Shown: positions 33,221 to 40,975 of the stretch, piece after piece | Layout: every line of letters starts with the position of its first letter | How positions within the stretch are numbered: the first letter of the stretch is position 1 | NCBI RefSeq assembly: GCF_014138435.1 | Contig: NZ_JACJIM010000001.1 | Coordinates: 124,001-188,000 of the forward strand | Direction of reading: 5' to 3' | DNA length: 64,000 nucleotides | Source: Methylobacterium fujisawaense | Lineage (GTDB): Bacteria; Pseudomonadota; Alphaproteobacteria; Rhizobiales; Beijerinckiaceae | Program-made: the position numbers and the translations under genes | The notes under the pieces: model-generated | Seen by the model: only the letters and a program-made list of their open reading frames with translations | Databases searched by the model: none | Told to the model about the DNA's origin: nothing

Positions 33221-34240
33221 ATGGCCGATTACGAGATCTTTGAACTCGGCGACTTCGTCCTTCAGTGCGGCAAGACGCTGCGCGCGGCCAAGCTCGCCTA
33301 CAAGACCTTCGGGACCCTGAGCCCCGCCAAGGACAACGCCATCGTCTACCCGACCTGGTACTCGGGCCAGCACACCGAGAACGAATGGCTGATCGGCCCC
33401 GGCAAGGCGCTCGACCCGGACAAGTACTTCATCATCATCCCGAACATGTTCGGCAACGGGCTCTCGTCCTCGCCGAGCAACACGCCCGCGCCCTGGAACG
33501 GGCCGCGCTTCCCCAACGTCACCGCCTACGACAACGTCCGCGCCCAGCACCGCCTCGTCACCGAGCATTTCGGCATCGAGAAGTTGGTTCTGGTCACCGG
33601 CTGGTCGATGGGGGCGCTCCAGACCTACCACTGGGCGTCGATGTACCCCGACATGGTGCCGAAGATCCTGCCGTTTCAGGGCTCGGCCAAGTGCTCGCGG
33701 CACAACTACGTCTTCCTGGAGGGCGCCAAGGCGGCGCTCCAGGCCGACGCCGCCTGGGCGGAGGGCTGGTACACGAGCCCGCCGACGCGGGGGCTGCGCG
33801 CCTTCGGCCGGGTCTATGCCGGCTGGGGCCTGTCGCAGACCTTCTACCGGCTCGAGGCCGACATCACCCACATGGGCTACGCCTCGCTGGAGGACTTCCT
33901 GATCGGGTTCTGGGAAGGCCTGTTCTACGAACGCGACGCCAACAACCTGCTCGCCATGCTGTGGACGTGGCAGCACGGCGACATCAGCGCCAACGACACC
34001 TTCAAGGGCGACTTCAAGGCCGCGCTCGGCGCCATCCGCGCCAAGGCGATCCTGATGCCCGCCTCCACGGATCTGTATTTCCCGCCCGAGGACAACGCCA
34101 TCGAGGCGGCTGCCATGCCGAACGCGGAGCTGCGCGTGATCGACACGTGGTGGGGCCATTTCGCGGGCGGGCCCGGCACCAGCCCGGACGACATCAAGGT
34201 CCTCGACGACGCGCTGAACGAGCTGCTCGCGAGCGGGTGA
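33221..34240 (+). CDS. MetX-fold alpha/beta hydrolase in the amide cluster
   Basis: A 339-residue alpha/beta-hydrolase related to homoserine O-acetyltransferase. The nucleophile is S129 (TGWSMGALQ), the acid is D284 (PASTDLYFPPED), and the base is H313 (WWGHFAGGPG). GTLSPAKDNAIVYPTWYSG is the typical MetX-like beginning. It lies 10 bases after urtE with GAGGAG as ribosome binding site and 62 bases before formamidase, so it is probably co-transcribed. Acetyl transfer to homoserine is unlikely in this setting; an amide or ester substrate of the pathway is possible. Its true reaction is not known to me. Confidence 0.85.
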   Translation: MADYEIFELGDFVLQCGKTLRAAKLAYKTFGTLSPAKDNAIVYPTWYSGQHTENEWLIGPGKALDPDKYFIIIPNMFGNGLSSSPSNTPAPWNGPRFPNVTAYDNVRAQHRLVTEHFGIEKLVLVTGWSMGALQTYHWASMYPDMVPKILPFQGSAKCSRHNYVFLEGAKAALQADAAWAEGWYTSPPTRGLRAFGRVYAGWGLSQTFYRLEADITHMGYASLEDFLIGFWEGLFYERDANNLLAMLWTWQHGDISANDTFKGDFKAALGAIRAKAILMPASTDLYFPPEDNAIEAAAMPNAELRVIDTWWGHFAGGPGTSPDDIKVLDDALNELLASG

Positions 34241-34302
34241 GATTCGCGCACCGGCGCGCGGATGGGGTCCGCCCCAAGGTTCTAGGGAGCTGGAGACAGA
34301 AC

Positions 34303-35532
34303 ATGCCCGAGACGCTGATCAAGGTCGATCTCACGCAATCGGCCTACGACAACGACATGGTGCACAACCGCTGGCACCCGGACATCCCGATGGTCGCCTA
34401 TGTGAAGCCGGGCGCCGACTTCATCGTCGAGACCTACGACTGGACCGGCGGCTTCATCAAGAACAACGATTCCGCCGACGACGTGCGCGACATCGACCTG
34501 TCGATCGTCCACTTCCTCTCGGGTCCGATCGGCGTCGAGGGCGCCGAGCCCGGCGACCTCCTGGTGGTCGATCTCCTCGACATCGGCGCAAAGCCCGAGA
34601 GCCAGTGGGGCTTCAACGGCTTCTTCTCGAAGAAGAACGGCGGCGGCTTCCTCACCGAGCACTTCCCGCAGGCCCAGAAGTCGATCTGGGACTTCGAGGG
34701 CATGTTCACCAAGTCCCGCCACGTGCCGGGCGTGCGCTTCCCGGGCCTGATCCATCCCGGCCTGATCGGCTGCCTGCCCGATCCGAAGATGCTGGAGACC
34801 TGGAACACCCGCGAGAAGGCGCTCTACGACACCGATCCGGAGCGCGTGCCGGCGCTGGCCACCCTCCCCTTCGGGCCGACCGCCCATATGGGCCGCCTGA
34901 AGGGCGACGCGAAGGACAAGGCTGCCGCCACGGGCGCCCGCACGGTCCCGCCCCGCGAGCACGGCGGCAATTGCGACATCAAGGACCTGTCGCGCGGCTC
35001 GAAGATCTACTTCCCGGTCTACGTTCCCGGCGCCGGCCTCTCGATGGGCGACCTCCATTTCAGCCAGGGCGACGGCGAGATCACCTTCTGCGGCGCCATC
35101 GAGATGGCCGGCTGGGTCCATCTCAAGGTCGAGCTGATCAAGGACGGCATGGCGAAGTACGGGATCAAGAACCCGATCTTCAAGCCGTCGCCGATCACGC
35201 CGAAATACGACGATCACCTGATCTTCGAGGGCATCTCGGTCGACGAGAGCGGCGGCCAGCATTACCTCGACGTCCACATCGCCTACCGGCAGGCCTGCCT
35301 GAACGCGATCGAGTACCTCAAGAAGTTCGGCTATTCGGGCGCCCAGGCCTACTCGATCCTCGGCACGGCGCCGGTCCAGGGGCACATCTCGGGCGTGGTC
35401 GACATCCCGAACGCGTGCGCGACGCTCTGGATACCGACCAAGATCTTCGAGTTCGACATCAACCCGGGCGCCGACGGACCGACCCAGTTCCTCGACGGCT
35501 CGATCCAGATGCCGCTCTCGCCGGATCTGTGA
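34303..35532 (+). CDS. fmdA: Formamidase (FmdA/AmdA acetamidase-formamidase family)
   Basis: Hydrolyses formamide to formate and ammonia. The 409-residue cytoplasmic protein has the family's beta-rich order: VHNRWHPDIP, EPGDLLVVDLLDI, WDFEG, VRFPGLIHPGLIGC, PPREHGGNCDIKDL, PVYVPGAGLSMGDLHFSQGDGE, GAIEMAGWV and the C-terminal DIPNACATLWIPTKIFEFDI. The length is like that of Methylophilus methylotrophus FmdA. GGAG lies upstream of the ATG at 34303. The product formate can feed methylotrophic C1 oxidation, and the ammonia supplies nitrogen. Confidence 0.95.
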   Translation: MPETLIKVDLTQSAYDNDMVHNRWHPDIPMVAYVKPGADFIVETYDWTGGFIKNNDSADDVRDIDLSIVHFLSGPIGVEGAEPGDLLVVDLLDIGAKPESQWGFNGFFSKKNGGGFLTEHFPQAQKSIWDFEGMFTKSRHVPGVRFPGLIHPGLIGCLPDPKMLETWNTREKALYDTDPERVPALATLPFGPTAHMGRLKGDAKDKAAATGARTVPPREHGGNCDIKDLSRGSKIYFPVYVPGAGLSMGDLHFSQGDGEITFCGAIEMAGWVHLKVELIKDGMAKYGIKNPIFKPSPITPKYDDHLIFEGISVDESGGQHYLDVHIAYRQACLNAIEYLKKFGYSGAQAYSILGTAPVQGHISGVVDIPNACATLWIPTKIFEFDINPGADGPTQFLDGSIQMPLSPDL

Positions 35533-35580
35533 TCAGGCCGTCTGCTGCGTGTCGCGCCCGCTTTCATCGGACGCGACCTG

Positions 35581-35679
35581 CCCCCTCCCCCGTGCGGGAG
35601 AGGGTTGGGGTGAGGGACCCGGTCTTTCCGGAGAGGTCGCATCCCTCACCCTGTCCCTCTCCCGCACGGGAGAGGGAAC
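35581..35679. repeat. REP-like paired palindrome (copy B), fmdA-fmdB gap
   Basis: The layout is the same as copy A: a first hairpin around 35583-35604 (CCCTCCCCCGTGCGGGAGAGGG), a middle spacer with TTTCCGGAGAGG and TCCCTCACC, and a second perfect hairpin CCCTCTCCC-GCAC-GGGAGAGGG at 35655-35676. The spacer sequence is also clearly related to copy A, so both are copies of one mobile or amplified element family. Confidence 0.75.
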
Positions 35680-35732
35680 CCGCGTTTCGCCCGACAGCGG
35701 TCTGATCCGGCAGCCTTTCTGAAAGCGTCGCC

Positions 35733-36050
35733 ATGCCCGTCTATGATTACGCCTGCGAGGCCTGCGGGCCCTTCACGGTGATGCGGCCGATGGCCGAGTT
35801 CCGCGATCCGCATGCCTGCCCGGACTGCGGCAGCTCGAGCCAGCGCGCCTTCCTCACCGCGCCGCGCATCGCCGGCATGGATGCGGGGCTGCGGGCCGCC
35901 CACGCCACCAACGAGCGCAGCCGCCACGCGCCCCGTCGCTCGGGGAGCCACGGGGCCGGCTGCGGCTGCTGCACCCCCAAGAAGGCGACCGCGGCCCCGG
36001 CCGCCGCCAAGAGCTTCCCGAAGGCGCGGCCCTGGATGATCAGCCACTAA
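35733..36050 (+). CDS. fmdB: FmdB family zinc-ribbon protein
   Basis: A 105-residue protein. The N-terminal zinc ribbon MPVYDYACEACGPF ... ACPDCGSS has the CxxC...CxxC pairs of FmdB, named from the Methylophilus formamidase cluster where it is thought to have a regulatory role. The C-terminal half is Arg/Ala-rich and carries an extra GCGCC cluster. It lies 200 bases after fmdA with copy B of the repeat between them. Confidence 0.9.
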   Translation: MPVYDYACEACGPFTVMRPMAEFRDPHACPDCGSSSQRAFLTAPRIAGMDAGLRAAHATNERSRHAPRRSGSHGAGCGCCTPKKATAAPAAAKSFPKARPWMISH

Positions 36051-36065
36051 GTCGGACGCGCATAG

Positions 36066-36227
36066 CCCTCCCCCCTCTGCGGGGAAGGGTGGCCCTCGCG
36101 TCAGCGAGGGTCGGGAGAGAGGAGCGCCGCATCCGGATCTGTCGCGACGGACGCGCGATCCTGCCGCGTCGCGCTGCCCCTCTCCCCTCTGCTGCGCAGG
36201 GTGCCCTCCCCCGCAGAGGGGGGAGGG
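36066..36227. repeat. 19-bp perfect inverted repeat with internal hairpin, fmdB-amiE gap
   Basis: The 19 bases at 36066-36084 (CCCTCCCCCCTCTGCGGGG) are the exact reverse complement of 36209-36227, separated by 124 bases. An internal hairpin CCCTCGC-GTCA-GCGAGGG lies at 36093-36110. The structure resembles a MITE or composite REP element, but contains no gene. It lies 46 bases before the amidase start and may affect read-through. Confidence 0.7.
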
Positions 36228-36272
36228 TCACGGCGCGCCTCGGCGCAACAATCCTCAGGAGGACATCACGCC

Positions 36273-37328
36273 ATGATGCACGGAGACATCTCGTCCAGCC
36301 AGGACAGCGTCGGCGTCGCCGTCGTGAACTACAAGATGCCGCGCCTGCACACCCGCGCGGAGGTGCTGGAGAACGCCAAGGCGATCGGCAAGATGATCGT
36401 CGGCATGAAGAGCGGCCTGCCCGGCCTCGACCTCGTGATCTTCCCCGAATACTCGACCCACGGCATCATGTACGACGCCGCCGAGATGTACGAGACCGCC
36501 TCCACGGTCCCGGGCGCCGAGACCGAGGTGTTCGCCGCCGCCTGCCGGGAGGCCAAGGTCTGGGGCGTGTTCTCGCTCACCGGCGAGCGCCACGAGGAGC
36601 ACCCCAACAAGGCGCCCTACAACACCCTGATCCTGATGAACGACCAGGGCGAGATCGTCCAGAAATACCGCAAGATCATGCCCTGGACCCCGATCGAGGG
36701 CTGGTATCCGGGCGACCGCACCTACGTGTCGGACGGTCCGAAGGGACTGAAGATCAGCCTGATCATCTGCGACGACGGCAACTACCCGGAGATCTGGCGC
36801 GACTGCGCCATGCGGGGCGCCGAGCTGATCATCCGCTGCCAGGGCTACATGTACCCGGCGAAAGAGCAGCAGGTCGTCATCTCGAAGGCGATGGCCTTCG
36901 CCAACAACGTCTACGTTGCGGTCTCGAACGCCGCCGGCTTCGACGGCGTCTACACCTATTTCGGCCACTCGGCGATCATCGGCTTCGACGGTCGGACGCT
37001 CGGCGAGTGCGGCGAGGAGGAGATGGGCATCCAGTACGCGGCCCTGTCGAAGTTCCTGATCCGGGATTTCCGCGCCCACGGCCAGTCGGAGAACCACCTC
37101 TTCAAGCTCCTGCACCGCGGCTACACGGGCATGATCAACTCGAAGGAGAACCGGCACGGGATGTCGGAATGCCCCTACGACTTCTACCGGCGCTGGATCG
37201 AGGATCCCGACGGAACCCGCGACGCGGTGCGGGCCATTACCCGTCAGAGCGTCGGCACGGAGGAATGCCCGATCGCGGGCATCCCCTTCGTGGGCAAGGG
37301 CGAGGGTCCCCCCGACCCGGCACGCTGA
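36273..37328 (+). CDS. amiE: Aliphatic amidase (nitrilase superfamily)
   Basis: A 351-residue cytoplasmic amidase that hydrolyses short aliphatic amides (acetamide, propionamide, possibly formamide) to acid and ammonia. The catalytic triad E59 (IFPEYS), K134 (YRKIMPW) and C166 (IICDDGN) sits at exactly the residue numbers known for the Pseudomonas enzyme. The C-terminal domain-swap block [23 protein letters not shown] is also present. AGGAGG is nine bases upstream of the ATG at 36273. The closely related formamidase AmiF is an alternative; the C-terminal sequence fits AmiE better. Confidence 0.9.
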   Translation: MMHGDISSSQDSVGVAVVNYKMPRLHTRAEVLENAKAIGKMIVGMKSGLPGLDLVIFPEYSTHGIMYDAAEMYETASTVPGAETEVFAAACREAKVWGVFSLTGERHEEHPNKAPYNTLILMNDQGEIVQKYRKIMPWTPIEGWYPGDRTYVSDGPKGLKISLIICDDGNYPEIWRDCAMRGAELIIRCQGYMYPAKEQQVVISKAMAFANNVYVAVSNAAGFDGVYTYFGHSAIIGFDGRTLGECGEEEMGIQYAALSKFLIRDFRAHGQSENHLFKLLHRGYTGMINSKENRHGMSECPYDFYRRWIEDPDGTRDAVRAITRQSVGTEECPIAGIPFVGKGEGPPDPAR

Positions 37329-37354
37329 ACGCCGGTCATTCGATCAGGAGAACC

Positions 37355-37924
37355 ATGGACACGACGCCCCTCGGCCCCACCGCGTTCCGGGCCCCCGCCG
37401 TCCTGCTGTCGGGCGCGGTGGACTACGACATGTACCGCGACTTCCACCGCCAGCTCGGGGCGGCGGCCGACCGCGAGATCGTCGTCGTCGAGCTGACGAC
37501 GCTCGGCGGCGATCCGGAGGTGGCCCGGATGATGGGCGAGGACATCCGCTTCAACAGCGCCATGGACCCGGATCGGCGGTTCGTCTTCCTCGGCAAGGCG
37601 GCGATCTACTCGGCCGGCACCACCTTCATGAGCTTCTTCGCCCGGCCGAACCGATACCTGACCTGCGGCACGCGGCTGATGATCCACGAGCGCAAGATGA
37701 ACAAGCAGTTCCAGATCGAGGGGCCGCTCACCACCTGCATCGCCTCCGTGACGGCGACGCTCAATGAGATCCAGTGCTCGATCGCGATCCAGAACGAGGG
37801 GTTTTCGAACCTGATCCAGGGCTCGGACGTGACCCTCGACGAAGTGCTCGAGAAGGCGCCGTCGAACTGGTACCTCGAGGCCGAGGAGGCCAAGCGGCGG
37901 GGCCTGATCGAGGCGGTCATCTGA
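37355..37924 (+). CDS. ClpP/crotonase-fold serine protease-like protein
   Basis: A 189-residue protein with the ClpP-like fold. The likely active-site residues are S86 (IYSAGTTF) and H111 (MIHERKM); ELTTLGGDPEVARMM matches the GG-D oxyanion segment of the ATP-dependent Clp family. It lacks the N-terminal loop sequence of housekeeping ClpP and has no ATPase partner here. The start ATG at 37355 has CAGGAG five bases upstream. It follows amiE by 26 bases on the same strand, so it may be co-transcribed, but no link to amide metabolism is known. Confidence 0.8.
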   Translation: MDTTPLGPTAFRAPAVLLSGAVDYDMYRDFHRQLGAAADREIVVVELTTLGGDPEVARMMGEDIRFNSAMDPDRRFVFLGKAAIYSAGTTFMSFFARPNRYLTCGTRLMIHERKMNKQFQIEGPLTTCIASVTATLNEIQCSIAIQNEGFSNLIQGSDVTLDEVLEKAPSNWYLEAEEAKRRGLIEAVI

Positions 37925-38014
37925 ACCGCGCGGGATGCGCTGCGCCCGGCCATGCAGTGGGGCGGCGAGGGCTCCCCGATGCAGTGACCCGGACCACCGG
38001 TGGCACCGCCCGGA

Positions 38015-39976
38015 TCAGGGCGTCGCGGCCGGCTCGGTCAGACGATCGACCGACAGCAGATAGGCGATCAGCGCCCGCTGCTCCTCGGGCGAGACGCCCG
38101 AACCGGCATCCGCCCAGAAGGCGTGCCCCTTGCCGGTGACGCGGGCGATCCGCGCCGTATCCGAGGCCGCGTTGGCGGCGATCACCTTGGCCCGGAGATC
38201 CCGGTCCACCAGGGCGCGCAGGCTGTTGGCGGGATCGGGGGCGACGCCCCTGTAGAGCGTGCCCGGGACGCCCAGCTGGCCCTCGGCATCGGGCCCGACC
38301 GCCACGCCGGAATCGTGCAGGTACGGCGCCGTCCAGGCGAGGCCCACGAGGTTCGGCACCTTGTAGCCCCCCTCCGTGCCCCCCTGCCCCCAGGCGAGTT
38401 GCACCTGCGCCAGCGCGTCGCCCGCGAGCGGCACCGGGACGATCACCGGATCGGCCGGGACCGGGAACGGCGTGTCGGTGGCGAACATCGTCGGCGGCGA
38501 CAGGCGCGCCTCCATCTTGGCGCCCGCCCGGGCCCGGGTCGGCTCGGTGCCGATCTCGGCCTCCGGGACGATCCGGTGGTTGGTGAGCGCCGGCCCGGCA
38601 TGGCAGGTCCCGCAGCCGGCCTTCTCGAACACCGCGCGGCCGGCGCGCACCGTTTCGGGATCCTGTCCGGCGGCGGGCGGGTGCAGCAGGTTCTGGAACG
38701 CCGACATGGCGTTGTTGGCGTGGTTGACCGGCTCCCCGGGCACCGAGGTGAACAGGCCGTTGTCGGTGACGTAGTTGGTCGCCGGATAGGTCGGCAGGAC
38801 CGCGTAGCTGTTCAGGCCCGGCGAGGCCGGGGTCGGATCGACGCTGCGCAGCACCTCGGACGGGCTCCGGCCAACCTCCGGCTTGAAGCGGAACGCCTCC
38901 GTGGCCGCGCCGCGCAGCACGATGCCGAGATACGTCTCGGGATCCATGCCGAACAGCCAGGGCGCGGCGGCGGCGAGCTGGGTCGTGTCGGAATTGGCCG
39001 CGTGGACGTTGTTGTTCAGCGAGGACAGGCCCGCGAAGGGCCCGATCGCCTCGCGGCCGCTCCAGCTGTAGGGCTCGCCGTGGGCGGAGAAGCTCGACGG
39101 GATCGAGGTCGGGTTGGTGACCCGGTCGGCGGAGGAGTCGAAGCTGCCCGGCGGCCAGCTCGCCACCTGCACCTTCGTGGCCGCCTCGACGGAAGCGGCG
39201 TCCGGCAGCGCCGGCCCCGTCCCGGTCGCGCCGGTATGCTGCGGGTCGGCGGAAGGCCGGGCATCGGCCTCCGGCACGCTGGCGTGCATGAAGTAGGCCG
39301 ACGAGTTCTTCGCGAGCGCCATCAGCAGCCCGGCATTGAGGTCGGTATTGGGCGCGCCCTCCACGACCTTGCCGGTGCCGGGATCGACCGCCGCGTGGCA
39401 CAGGGCGCAGGTGATGCCCATGCGCAGGTGGCCGCGGTCGGAGAAGGTCTTGATCCCGATGATGAAGGCCCCGCCCTTCGGCACGTCGAGCCCGGTCGGG
39501 ACCAGCTCGCCGGCCCGGTAGACGCGGTCGCCGATGCGCACGTCCTTGGCCATGGCGACCTGGAGGTTTGTGGTTCCCTGACCGCCGAGCTTCGCCACCG
39601 CCAGGGCGACCGCGGTTGGTGTGAGCCCGCCGTCGAGCATGCCCATGACGTCGGTGAGGAAGACCTCGTTGCCGAACGTCTCCTGGTAGAAGGCCTGCCG
39701 CCCGCGCTCGACCATGGCAGGATCGATGGCGACCGCGCCGTTCCCCGGCGCGAGGTCCTTCCGTCCGGCCTCGGTCCCGTTGAGCCGGTCCGCCTCCGCG
39801 CGCGAGATGCGCCGTCCCAGCACGTCGAAGGCGGTCTGGATCGGGTAGCGGTCCGGGTTGAGCAGGTCCGCCCGGTCGGGCATCGGCGCGTAGCTGAAGC
39901 GGCCCACGCTCAGCGTGACACCCGCCGCGACGGTCACGAGTCCGGCGGTGATCAAGATGCGGCGCGGCCAACCCAT
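38015..39976 (-). CDS. Periplasmic two-haem c-type cytochrome (di-haem peroxidase/MauG-related)
   Basis: A 653-residue exported cytochrome with an uncleaved or cleaved N-terminal hydrophobic segment (about 6-24). Two CxxCH haem sites are visible: CALCH at 190-194 and CGTCH at 455-459. The C-terminal part (about 440-560) resembles di-haem cytochrome c peroxidase domains (GRAVFEKAGCGTCHAGP, then VPNLVGLAWTAPYLHDSG). A segment at residues 92-110 (RGRQAFYQETFGNEVF) looks like a third cytochrome-like start without a haem motif. It is longer than usual peroxidases. Electron donor and substrate are unknown. It is convergent with the ClpP-like gene. Confidence 0.78.
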   Translation of the reverse strand: MGWPRRILITAGLVTVAAGVTLSVGRFSYAPMPDRADLLNPDRYPIQTAFDVLGRRISRAEADRLNGTEAGRKDLAPGNGAVAIDPAMVERGRQAFYQETFGNEVFLTDVMGMLDGGLTPTAVALAVAKLGGQGTTNLQVAMAKDVRIGDRVYRAGELVPTGLDVPKGGAFIIGIKTFSDRGHLRMGITCALCHAAVDPGTGKVVEGAPNTDLNAGLLMALAKNSSAYFMHASVPEADARPSADPQHTGATGTGPALPDAASVEAATKVQVASWPPGSFDSSADRVTNPTSIPSSFSAHGEPYSWSGREAIGPFAGLSSLNNNVHAANSDTTQLAAAAPWLFGMDPETYLGIVLRGAATEAFRFKPEVGRSPSEVLRSVDPTPASPGLNSYAVLPTYPATNYVTDNGLFTSVPGEPVNHANNAMSAFQNLLHPPAAGQDPETVRAGRAVFEKAGCGTCHAGPALTNHRIVPEAEIGTEPTRARAGAKMEARLSPPTMFATDTPFPVPADPVIVPVPLAGDALAQVQLAWGQGGTEGGYKVPNLVGLAWTAPYLHDSGVAVGPDAEGQLGVPGTLYRGVAPDPANSLRALVDRDLRAKVIAANAASDTARIARVTGKGHAFWADAGSGVSPEEQRALIAYLLSVDRLTEPAATP

Positions 39977-40111
39977 GAAATCCGAGCGTCCTTCCAGGCC
40001 CCCGCCCGCGGAGATGCGGATCCGGACGGCCGGGCCATCAACCCCCGGATAAAGCCAGGGTTCATCCCGACGGCCGGGACGGGGTGTCGCGTCCCGGCCG
40101 GCGCCGCATCC

Positions 40112-40864
40112 TCAGATCTGGACCTGCCCGCCATCGGCGAACAGCTCGACACCGTTGACGAAGCTCGCCGCGTCGGAGGCGAGGAACAGCACCGCCTGGG
40201 CGATCTCCTCGGGCCGGCCGACGCGCCCGGCCGGGATCTGGCCGGCGAGGTAATCCTTGGTGGCCGCCGCCTGATCGCCGCCGCCGAACAGCGCATCGAG
40301 ACCCGCAGTCTCGGTGACGCCGGGGCTGATCGTATTGACCCGGATGCGCCGGTCCTTCAGGTCGAGGATCCAGTTCCGCGCGAAGTTGCGCACCGCCGCC
40401 TTGGTGGCCGAGTAGACGCTGAAGGCCGGCGTGCCCGCGCTGCCCGTTGTCGATCCGGTGAGCACGATCGCCGCCCCGTCCCGCAGCAGCGGCAGCGCCT
40501 TCTGGACGGTGAAGAGCACGCCCTTCACGTTGGTGTCGAAGATGCTCTGGTAGTGCTCCTCGGTGATCGCCCCCAGCGGGGCGAAGGTGCCGCCGCCGGC
40601 ATTGGCGAAGACCACGTCGATCTGCGCGTGCTTCTGCTGGACGGCATCATAGAGGCGGTCGATGTCGGCGAGGTTCGCCATGTCGCCGCGTACGCCGGTG
40701 ATCCGGCCGCCGATCTGCTTCACCGCGGCGTCGAGGGCCTCCTGGCGGCGGCCGGTGATGAACACCGCGGCCCCCTCGTCCACGAAGGCCTGGGCGGCGG
40801 CGAGCCCGATGCCGCTGGTCCCGCCCGTTACAACCACAACCTTGTCCTGAAACCTGCCGGCCAT
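40112..40864 (-). CDS. SDR family oxidoreductase
   Basis: A 250-residue classical short-chain dehydrogenase. It has the cofactor loop TGGTSGIGLA, NAGGG (NNAG-like), catalytic Ser in LTGSTTGSAG and the YSATK active-site motif (Tyr and Lys), then SPGVTETAG. R-residue GRR after the second strand suggests a preference for NADPH. The start ATG at 40864 gives MAGRFQDKVVVVTGG. It is divergent from a LysR gene (111-base gap), which likely regulates it. The substrate is unknown. Confidence 0.9.
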   Translation of the reverse strand: MAGRFQDKVVVVTGGTSGIGLAAAQAFVDEGAAVFITGRRQEALDAAVKQIGGRITGVRGDMANLADIDRLYDAVQQKHAQIDVVFANAGGGTFAPLGAITEEHYQSIFDTNVKGVLFTVQKALPLLRDGAAIVLTGSTTGSAGTPAFSVYSATKAAVRNFARNWILDLKDRRIRVNTISPGVTETAGLDALFGGGDQAAATKDYLAGQIPAGRVGRPEEIAQAVLFLASDAASFVNGVELFADGGQVQI

Positions 40865-40975
40865 CGTCGTTCTCCATCGTTCGGCTTCGTGTGCGCCGCT
40901 GGTTGGAGAGATGCCGACGGAACGATGATGCCGGTAGTCGCCAGATATGGCACTCAGCGTTCCCCTGGAGGAACG

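Noticed and set aside
33221..37924. FmdC-type outer-membrane porin or urease subunits expected in amide/urea clusters
   Set aside because: No gene of either type is present between the importer and the ClpP-like gene.
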